Shown in pieces: positions 58,741 through 64,000 of a DNA stretch of 64,000 bases. How positions within the stretch are numbered: position 1 is the first letter of the stretch; each line of letters starts with the position of its first letter. Where the stretch lies: positions 78,225 to 142,224 of the forward strand of contig NZ_JAJSBI010000025.1 of NCBI RefSeq assembly GCF_021261325.1, written 5' to 3'. The notes under the pieces are model-generated. The model was given only the letters and a program-made list of their open reading frames with translations, was not told the DNA's origin and made no database searches. The position numbers and the translations under genes are program-made. The stretch comes from Streptomyces guryensis. Lineage in GTDB: Bacteria > Actinomycetota > Actinomycetes > Streptomycetales > Streptomycetaceae.

Positions 58741-59675
58741 GCGCCACGACAACCGCCCCCATCACCGCAACTCCCGTACGCATGACACGCCGGCCCTCCG
58801 CCCGGCTGCGCGCCTGGTCCACCCGGGGCCCGCTGCTGCCCGCCCTGGTCTTCATGATCGTGGTGACCCAGCTGCCGTTCGTGGCCACCGTGGTGATCTC
58901 GTTCTTCGACTGGAACGCCCTGTATCCCAAGGCCCGCCACTTCACCGGAGTCGACAACTACCAGCAGGTTCTGACCGACGCCGACCTGCGCCACTCGGTG
59001 TGGACGACGATCCTGCTGACGGTGACGGTGGTCCTGGTCAGCCTGGTCCTGGGCATGGTGCTGGCGCTGCTCCTCGACCGGAGGTTCCGGGGCCGGGGAT
59101 TTGTCCGCACCCTTCTGATCGCCCCCTTCCTGGTGGTCCCGGTCGCCGCGGCCCTGCTGTGGAAGCACGTCCTGTACAACCCCGAATACGGCCTGCTCAA
59201 CGGCCTGTTGCACTACGTCGGCGGCCCGCAGCCGGACTGGATCTCCACTACCCCGCTGCTCGCCGTCGAGGCCTCGCTGATCTGGCAGTGGACGCCGTTC
59301 ATGATGCTGATCCTGCTGGCGGGCCTGCAGAGCCGGGACAGCCAGCAGCTCGAAGCCGCACGCGTGGACGGCGCGAACGACTGGCAGATCTTCCGCCACC
59401 TCACGCTCCCGCACCTGCGCAGGTATCTGGAGCTGGGCGCCCTGCTCGGCTCGATCTACATCGTCCAGAACTTCGACGCGGTCTTCACCATCACCTCCGG
59501 CGGCCTGGGCACCGCCAACCTCCCCTACACCGTCTACCAGAGCTTCTACCAGGCCCATGAGAACGGCCTCGCCTCGGCCGCGGGCGTCCTGGTGGTCATC
59601 GGCTCGATCATCATCGCGACCTTCGCCCTGCGCGTCGTGTCGTCCCTGTTCCGTGAGGAGGTGTCCCGCGCATGA
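58737..59675 (+). CDS. Polyol/sugar ABC transporter permease (MalF type)
   Basis: 312 aa with about six membrane segments from LLPALVFMIVVTQLPFVATVVISFF onwards. EAA loop: LEAARVDGANDWQIFRHLTLPHLR (about residue 210). The ATG overlaps the binding-protein stop (ATGA). A very long open frame upstream of it is a shadow of the binding-protein gene. Confidence 0.92.
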   Translation: MSATTTAPITATPVRMTRRPSARLRAWSTRGPLLPALVFMIVVTQLPFVATVVISFFDWNALYPKARHFTGVDNYQQVLTDADLRHSVWTTILLTVTVVLVSLVLGMVLALLLDRRFRGRGFVRTLLIAPFLVVPVAAALLWKHVLYNPEYGLLNGLLHYVGGPQPDWISTTPLLAVEASLIWQWTPFMMLILLAGLQSRDSQQLEAARVDGANDWQIFRHLTLPHLRRYLELGALLGSIYIVQNFDAVFTITSGGLGTANLPYTVYQSFYQAHENGLASAAGVLVVIGSIIIATFALRVVSSLFREEVSRA

Positions 59676-60520
59676 GCACGGTCGCCGTACGAACAAGCCC
59701 CCGCCGCAGGGGAGCAGGCCTGGGTCTGGTGGCCTGGCTGCTCGGCATCGTCTTCTTCCTGCCCATCGCCTGGATGGCGCTGACGTCCTTCCACTCGGAG
59801 TCGGACGCGGCCACCAACCCGCCGTCCTTCGGCGCCGCCCTCACCCTCGACGGCTACCGCGAGTTCTTCGGCACGGGCGGCGGCGCGAGCCCCTGGCCGG
59901 CGCTGGTCAACTCCGCGGTGGCGTCGGTGGGTTCGACGGTCCTGGTCCTGCTGCTGGCCCTCCCGGCGGCGTACGCTCTCTCGATCCGGCCGGTGAAGAA
60001 GTGGACGGACGTCCTGTTCTTCTTCCTGTCGACGAAGATGCTGCCGGTCGTGGCGGGCCTCCTCCCGATCTACCTGTTCGCCAAGAACACCGGCATGCTG
60101 GACAACATCTGGCTGCTGGTCATCCTCTACACGTCCATGAACCTGCCGATCGCGGTGTGGATGATGCAGTCCTTCCTCGCCGAGGTGCCGGCGGCGGTGA
60201 TCGAGGCCGCGCAGATCGACGGCGCCCGGCTGCCGACGATCCTCGCGCGCGTGGTGGCCCCGATCGCCCTGCCCGGCATCGCAGCGACGGCCCTGATCTG
60301 CTTCATCTTCAGCTGGAACGAGCTGCTGTTCGCCCGAGTCCTGACCGGCGTGGTGGCCGAGACGGCCCCCGTCTTCCTGACCGGCTTCATCACCAGCCAG
60401 GGCCTGTTCCTGGCGAAGGTGTGCGCCGCGTCGCTCGTCATCTCCCTGCCGGTGCTCGCCGCGGGGTTCGCCGCCCAGGACAAGCTGGTCCAGGGCCTGT
60501 CACTGGGAGCCGTGAAATGA
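59672..60520 (+). CDS. Polyol/sugar ABC transporter permease (MalG type)
   Basis: 282 aa with six membrane segments. EAA loop: IEAAQIDGARLPTILARVVAPIALPG (about residue 180); C-terminal LAAGFAAQDKLVQGLSLGAVK is typical of polyol permeases. Overlaps both neighbours by 4 bp. No ATPase gene accompanies the operon, so a shared MsiK-type ATPase encoded elsewhere is expected. Confidence 0.92.
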   Translation: MSTVAVRTSPRRRGAGLGLVAWLLGIVFFLPIAWMALTSFHSESDAATNPPSFGAALTLDGYREFFGTGGGASPWPALVNSAVASVGSTVLVLLLALPAAYALSIRPVKKWTDVLFFFLSTKMLPVVAGLLPIYLFAKNTGMLDNIWLLVILYTSMNLPIAVWMMQSFLAEVPAAVIEAAQIDGARLPTILARVVAPIALPGIAATALICFIFSWNELLFARVLTGVVAETAPVFLTGFITSQGLFLAKVCAASLVISLPVLAAGFAAQDKLVQGLSLGAVK

Positions 60521-61506
60521 AGGCCGCCGTCATCGAGTCCGTGGGCCGTGCCGTCGTCACGGAGGTCCCCGACCCGACGCCAGGGCCGCGCGAGGTCGTC
60601 GTCGAGGTCGCCGCCTGCGGCCTGTGCGGCACGGACCTGCACATCCTCCAGGGCGAATTCGCGCCCAAGCTGCCGATCGTGCCAGGACACGAGTTCGCGG
60701 GCCAGGTCGTCGGCGTCGGCACCCAGGTCACGGGGGTCGCGGTCGGCGACCGGGTGGCGGTCGACCCGTCCCTGTACTGCTACGAGTGCCGCCACTGCCG
60801 TACCGGCCACAACAACCTCTGCGAACGCTGGGCCGCGATCGGCGTCACGACGGCCGGCGGCGCGGCGCAGTTCGCGGTGGCACCGGTGGCGAACTGCGTG
60901 AAACTGCCCGAGCACGTACGCACCGAGGACGCGGCCCTGGTGGAGCCCCTGTCCTGCGCGGTCCGCGGCTACGACGTCCTCCGCTCACGCCTGGGTGCGC
61001 ACGTCCTGATCTACGGCTCGGGGACGATGGGCCTGATGATGCTGGAGCTCGCCAAGCGCACGGGGGCGGCGAGCGTGGACGTGGTGGACCTCAACCCGGC
61101 GCGGCTGGAGACGGCGGTGCGGCTCGGTGTCTCGGCGTCGGCGGCGAACGCGGACGAGCTGGAGCGGCCGCAGGGCTGGGACGTGGTGGTCGACGCCACC
61201 GGCAACGCGGCCGCGATCCAGGACGGCCTGGACCGGGTGGCGAAGGCCGGGACGTTCCTGCAGTTCGGTGTCGCGGACTACGCGACGCGGGTGACGATCG
61301 ATCCGTACCGCATCTACAACCAGGAGATCACGATCACCGGTTCGATGGCGGTCCTGCACAGCTTCGAGCGGGCGGCGGAGTTGTTCGCGAACGGCGTGCT
61401 CGACCCGGAGGTCTTCATCAGCGACCGCATCCCGCTGGAGCGGTACCCGGAGGCGCTGGAGCAGTTCGCGGCGGGGGTGGGCCGCAAGATCGTGGTGGTG
61501 CCGTAG
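60517..61506 (+). CDS. Zinc-dependent polyol dehydrogenase (MDR family)
   Basis: 329 aa. Catalytic zinc ligands are in CGLCGTDLH (Cys about residue 37) and GHEFAG (His-Glu about 60); the structural zinc cysteines are in CYECRHCRTGHNNLC (about 88-102); the NAD site is IYGSGTMGLMMLELAKRTG (about 165-180). This is the sorbitol/arabinitol/threonine dehydrogenase branch. Co-translated with the polyol transporter, it should oxidise the imported polyol to a ketose. Confidence 0.9.
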   Translation: MKAAVIESVGRAVVTEVPDPTPGPREVVVEVAACGLCGTDLHILQGEFAPKLPIVPGHEFAGQVVGVGTQVTGVAVGDRVAVDPSLYCYECRHCRTGHNNLCERWAAIGVTTAGGAAQFAVAPVANCVKLPEHVRTEDAALVEPLSCAVRGYDVLRSRLGAHVLIYGSGTMGLMMLELAKRTGAASVDVVDLNPARLETAVRLGVSASAANADELERPQGWDVVVDATGNAAAIQDGLDRVAKAGTFLQFGVADYATRVTIDPYRIYNQEITITGSMAVLHSFERAAELFANGVLDPEVFISDRIPLERYPEALEQFAAGVGRKIVVVP

Positions 61507-61507
61507 G

Positions 61508-61720
61508 GGTTTGTCGCCCCCGCCGCCCCTACCCGTCCCGTACCTGGGGGCTGCCGCCCCCAGACCCCCGCTTCGGCCTGAACGGCCTCGTCCTCAAACG
61601 CCGGACTGGCTGAAGGATCAAGCCCCGGCCGGCGAAAATCCAGCCCCTCCGGCGTTTGAGGAGCGGGGGTCCGGGGGCCGGCCCCCGGGGTCGGGACGGG
61701 AAGGGGCGGCGGGGGCGAAA
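61508..61720. repeat. Large inverted pair of family C repeats
   Basis: A 5' arm (GCCCCCGCCGCCCCTACCCG, GGGGGCTGCCGCCCCC, ACCCCCGCTTCGGCC, CTCAAACGCCGGA) faces a 3' arm that is its approximate reverse complement (TCCGGCGTTTGAGGAGCGGG, GGGGGCCGGCCCCC, GTCGGGACGGGAAGGGGCGG). The arms of 70-90 bp could form a long cruciform or hairpin. It fills the gap between the polyol operon and the TerD gene. Confidence 0.85.
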
Positions 61721-61785
61721 CAAAAGGTCGGCCAATTGGCCGGAGGGTAAGGGAACAGTAAAGCGGCCTCGCTCGTTCACCCGGC

Positions 61786-63015
61786 ATGACAGCTATGACC
61801 CCCGGCTCGAACATCCCTCTCTCCACCCCCCGCGTGACGGTGGACGTCGCCGCCCCCGTGCGGCTCGACGTATCGAGCCTGCTGCTCACGGGCGACGGCA
61901 AGGTGCGCTCCGACGACGACTTCATCTTCTACAACCAGCCCCAGGGCCCGGGCGTGACGTACCGGTCGGGCGGTGGCACGGCGCCCGACGCGATCGTCGT
62001 CGACACCGCCGCCGTCCCGCCGGGCATCGAGAAGATCGTCGTCACCGCCAGCCCGGACGCCCAAGGCCAGACCTTCCAGGGCATCGAACCGACGGCCACG
62101 ATCCGGAGCGCGGACGACAACTCCGTCCTGGCCACGTTCACACCCCCGCAACTCGGCGCCGAGACGGCACTGGTGGTCGTGGAGATCTATCTGCGCAACG
62201 GCCAGTGGAAGGCCCGTGCGGTCGGCCAGGGCTACGCCAACGGCCTGGCGGGCATCGCCACCGACTTCGGCGTCACGGTCGAGGAACCGGCCGCGGCCGC
62301 CCCGCCCCAGCCGGTCGCTCCGCCGACGCCCACGATGCAGCCCCCGGTGACCCCGCCGGCCCCGCCCCTGTCCACCACGCCGCCGCCTCCCCCGGCCACG
62401 CCCGCCCCGGCGGGCGGTCCCCCCGCCCCGGGCACCGGAAAGATCAACCTCGACAAGGGCCGGGTCAACCTCCAGAAGAACCAGACGGTCTCCCTCGTCA
62501 AGGGCGGCCGCCCGCTGCTCTCCCAGGTCAAGATGGGCCTCGGCTGGGAGCCTGCCTACGGCGGCAAGGACATCGACCTGGACGCGTCGGTCATCGCGTA
62601 CGGTCCGCAGCGCAACCACATCGACAGCTGCTACTTCGGCAAGCTGTCCATCCTCAACGGCGCGATCAAGCACTCCGGCGACAACCTCACCGGCGAAGGC
62701 GGGGGCGACGACGAGGTCATCGTGGTCGACCTCGGCCGCATCCCGCAGGACGCCACCGGCCTGGTATTCACGGTCAACTCCTTCTCCGGCCAGAAGTTCA
62801 CCGAGGTCGCCAAGGCCTACTGCCGCCTCCTGGACGCGGCCACCGGCGAGGAACTCGTCCGGTTCGACCTGACCAACGCCGAACCCCAGACGGGCGTGAT
62901 GATGGCGAAACTGATCCGCCAGTTCTCCGGCGAGTGGGAGATGACAGCAATGGGCGATTTCGTAAAGGCCCGAACGGTCCGCAACATGGTGAAGCCGGCG
63001 GCACAGTCCCTATAA
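61786..63015 (+). CDS. Tandem TerD-domain (tellurium resistance-like) protein
   Basis: 409 aa. An N-terminal TerD-like domain (about residues 10-165: DDDFIFYNQPQGPGVTYR, DAIVVDTAAVPPGIEKIVVTAS, with the acidic calcium-binding residues) and a second full one (about 215-400: VKMGLGWEPAYGGKDIDLDASVIAY, LTGEGGGDDEVIVVDLGRIP, FVKARTVRNMVKP) are joined by a Pro/Ala-rich linker of about 50 residues. TerD proteins bind calcium and are linked to tellurite, phage and stress responses and to development in Streptomyces. Stands alone here, without other ter genes. Confidence 0.88.
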   Translation: MTAMTPGSNIPLSTPRVTVDVAAPVRLDVSSLLLTGDGKVRSDDDFIFYNQPQGPGVTYRSGGGTAPDAIVVDTAAVPPGIEKIVVTASPDAQGQTFQGIEPTATIRSADDNSVLATFTPPQLGAETALVVVEIYLRNGQWKARAVGQGYANGLAGIATDFGVTVEEPAAAAPPQPVAPPTPTMQPPVTPPAPPLSTTPPPPPATPAPAGGPPAPGTGKINLDKGRVNLQKNQTVSLVKGGRPLLSQVKMGLGWEPAYGGKDIDLDASVIAYGPQRNHIDSCYFGKLSILNGAIKHSGDNLTGEGGGDDEVIVVDLGRIPQDATGLVFTVNSFSGQKFTEVAKAYCRLLDAATGEELVRFDLTNAEPQTGVMMAKLIRQFSGEWEMTAMGDFVKARTVRNMVKPAAQSL

Positions 63016-63230
63016 CGTTTACGCAGTTCAGGGCGTTGGAATCCGGGGACGACACGCCTGCCGTCCAGAGCGTGCGTGATGGCGGTGGGCGCCGGCACCC
63101 GTACTGCTGGCGGATGACCCGAAAGGGCGCCTCAGAGGAATCCAGAGGTTGTTGGGAGTAGACCGAGGTCGCTCACTCGATTTGTTTCCCATCGTTTTCC
63201 CAATCCCCGATCTCGAGCGATGAGAAAGTC

Positions 63231-63267
63231 CCGGCAGGTTCGCCAACAGTGTCGGCGAACCTGCCGG
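63231..63267. terminator. Hairpin in the TerD downstream region
   Basis: CCGGCAGGTTCGCC pairs perfectly over 14 bp with GGCGAACCTGCCGG around a 9-nt loop. It lies 215 bp past the TerD gene, so it may belong to a lost or unrecognised transcript. Confidence 0.6.
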
Positions 63268-63313
63268 GGCCTTCGTCATTCCGTCGTTCATTCGGCCTGC
63301 ATGACGCGCTGCA

Positions 63314-63622
63314 TCAGTGGCGTTGGCGGCGTGGCGCAAGGCGCGGGCCGGTCCCGGCCCCGGCCCCGGCCCCGGCCCCGGCCCCGGCCCCGGCCCCGGC
63401 GAGATCCTGCTGGATGCGGCGCTCGGGGTCGCGCTGGGCAGGCGGGGAGTGCCCTGCGGATGTCTGCATGCTGCGGGCCGAGCCGGCCGTGTCGGACCAG
63501 TGGCCTCTGATCCCGGAGCGGTCCAGATTGCGCCTGCCGATTGCGGCGAGGTCCGTCGTGTTCCTCCTCGAAACGGATCGGTTCGACGTCTTGACGTCCA
63601 TCGGGAGTTCGTCGATAGTCAT
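63314..63622 (-). CDS. Doubtful small ORF with repeat-encoded tail
   Basis: 102 aa. The first 40 residues (MTIDELPMDVKTSNRSVSRR at the start) look protein-like; the C-terminal third is a Gly-Ala repeat translated from the hexanucleotide array and then basic residues. No ribosome site; GGATTAAG just upstream could allow a leaderless message. It would be transcribed away from the GH54 gene, sharing the palindrome at 63662-63687. Possibly not a gene. Confidence 0.2.
   Translation of the reverse strand: MTIDELPMDVKTSNRSVSRRNTTDLAAIGRRNLDRSGIRGHWSDTAGSARSMQTSAGHSPPAQRDPERRIQQDLAGAGAGAGAGAGAGAGTGPRLAPRRQRH
63353..63400. repeat. Hexanucleotide array (GGGGCC)8
   Basis: Eight uninterrupted 6-bp units, CCCGGC on the + strand and GGGGCC-phase on the minus strand. 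Runs of four G on the minus strand could form G-quadruplexes. Confidence 0.9.
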
Positions 63623-63661
63623 GGCTTAATCCGAACGGCCGAGTGATGGCTGGTTCGCGTT

Positions 63662-63687
63662 CCGAATTGTTAGCGCTAACAATTCGG
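63662..63687. promoter_or_regulatory. 26-bp perfect palindrome, LacI-type operator
   Basis: Each half is CCGAATTGTTAGC and its complement, centred on a GTTAGCGCTAAC core with the CG centre of LacI-family operators. It lies 140 bp before the GH54 gene start. Its length and perfection make chance unlikely. Confidence 0.7.
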
Positions 63688-63826
63688 GGGCGGCCCGCTG
63701 ACGGATCCGCTCGCACAGACCGTCCGCCCGCCCTCAGCCCCCCGTCAGCCCACCCCCAGAGCCCACCGCGAACGCGGTTGGGGTTGCGGCTTGCTGTCCC
63801 CGTACCGATGCACAAGGGAGTTCACG

Positions 63827-64000
63827 GTGCCTGCCCTGCATGTTTTCCGACGACTGAGCCGCGGGCTGGTTGTCTCCTTGGCCGCGGTGGCGCTTGCCTT
63901 CGCCGGTCTTGTCGCGTTCAGCGGCGCCTCGCAGGCCGCCGCACAAGGTCCCTGCGACATCTACGCGGCGGGCGGCACGCCGTGCGTCGCGGCGCACAGC
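63827..64000 (+). CDS. 5' end of a secreted GH54-like alpha-L-arabinofuranosidase
   Basis: 58 codons before the window ends. The signal peptide (RRLSRGLVVSLAAVALAFAG, cleavage near SQAAA) is followed by GPCDIYAAGGTPCVAAHS, the start of the GH54 catalytic domain with its disulfide cysteines. GH54 enzymes release arabinose from arabinan and arabinoxylan. GTG start with GGGAG 6 nt upstream. The LacI-type palindrome upstream suggests sugar-dependent repression. Confidence 0.85.
   Translation, partial: MPALHVFRRLSRGLVVSLAAVALAFAGLVAFSGASQAAAQGPCDIYAAGGTPCVAAHS

Larger units (their letters stand above)
63016..63826. other. 811-bp gene-poor region between TerD and GH54 genes
   Basis: No well-supported gene. 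It contains a 14-bp-stem hairpin (63231-63267), an 8-unit hexanucleotide array (63353-63400) and a 26-bp palindrome (63662-63687). Third-position GC bias of the short frames is weak. Between 63160 and 63230 base composition is lower in GC than the flanks, which could mark decayed foreign DNA; no integrase or att site was recognised. Confidence 0.6.

Noticed and set aside
61786..63015. Complete tellurite-resistance/ter operon
   Set aside because: Only a single double-TerD gene is present; no TerB, TerC or TerZ neighbours exist in the window.
63314..63622. Small peptide natural-product precursor
   Set aside because: No modifying enzymes nearby, no ribosome site, and a third of the frame is just the translated hexanucleotide array.
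1..64000. CRISPR array, tRNA, rRNA, prophage or transposase
   Set aside because: Direct repeats found are short, few and without unique spacers of constant length; no cloverleaf, phage or transposase signature was seen.

Overview
The window is about 70% GC with strong third-position G/C bias, GTG/TTG starts, Tat-type signal peptides, LAXTG sortase anchoring, mycothiol-type DinB proteins and an ectABCD operon. All of this points to a Streptomyces chromosome, probably a core-arm region. Gene order from the cobalamin gene through ectABCD, a penicillin-binding protein and an ECF sigma factor resembles what I remember of the S. coelicolor SCO1859-SCO1880 interval (memory, not checked).

Layout. 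1-7.6 kb: end of a His-rich protein, a CobC-like aminotransferase, a LAETG-anchored secreted protein, an amidohydrolase, a small unknown gene, a complete polar amino-acid ABC transporter with a clear promoter, and a class V aminotransferase. 7.6-11.9 kb: a DinB protein and ectABCD, with a GlnR-like box, a leaderless ectA start, and a duplicated ectD 3' end carrying two terminators. 11.9-23.6 kb: mostly housekeeping and accessory genes: class V aminotransferase, DsbA-like protein, GNAT enzymes, GlxA/AraC regulator divergent from an MFS pump, DUF1349 protein, aldehyde dehydrogenase divergent from an IclR regulator, secreted transpeptidase, purine permease.

23.9-47.9 kb is a large plant cell-wall (pectin) locus. 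An ECF sigma factor and a membrane-anchored probable anti-sigma factor precede a rhamnogalacturonan lyase and a GH43 enzyme on the + strand. An 18-kb run of minus-strand genes (47.7 to 29.4 kb) encodes two sugar permeases, four PL1 pectate lyases (one fused to a CE8 pectin methylesterase), a PL9-like lyase, two tandem CE8 esterases, a CE12-like acetylesterase, an alpha/beta-hydrolase, an intracellular GH43, a Gfo/Idh/MocA oxidoreductase, a DUF6807 protein and a sugar-binding lipoprotein. Many neighbouring genes overlap by 1-8 nt. LacI-type palindromes lie before the permease operon and at the start of the fusion gene.

47.9-56.2 kb holds sugar-acid catabolism: an IlvD/Edd dehydratase, a DapA-family enzyme and a GntR regulator in one overlapping operon; an MFS gene; an uncharacterised gene coupled to a 5-dehydro-4-deoxyglucarate dehydratase; and, divergently, uronate dehydrogenase. 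With the distant aldehyde dehydrogenase at 17.6-19.2 kb these could form an oxidative galacturonate route to 2-oxoglutarate. 56.4-61.5 kb is a DeoR-controlled polyol-type ABC transporter plus zinc dehydrogenase operon. 61.8-63.0 kb is a two-domain TerD protein. After an 811-bp gene-poor gap with a hexanucleotide array and a 26-bp perfect palindrome, the window ends in the start of a probable GH54 arabinofuranosidase.

Three families of short intergenic repeats recur between genes. No tRNA, rRNA, CRISPR array, transposase or integrase was seen.
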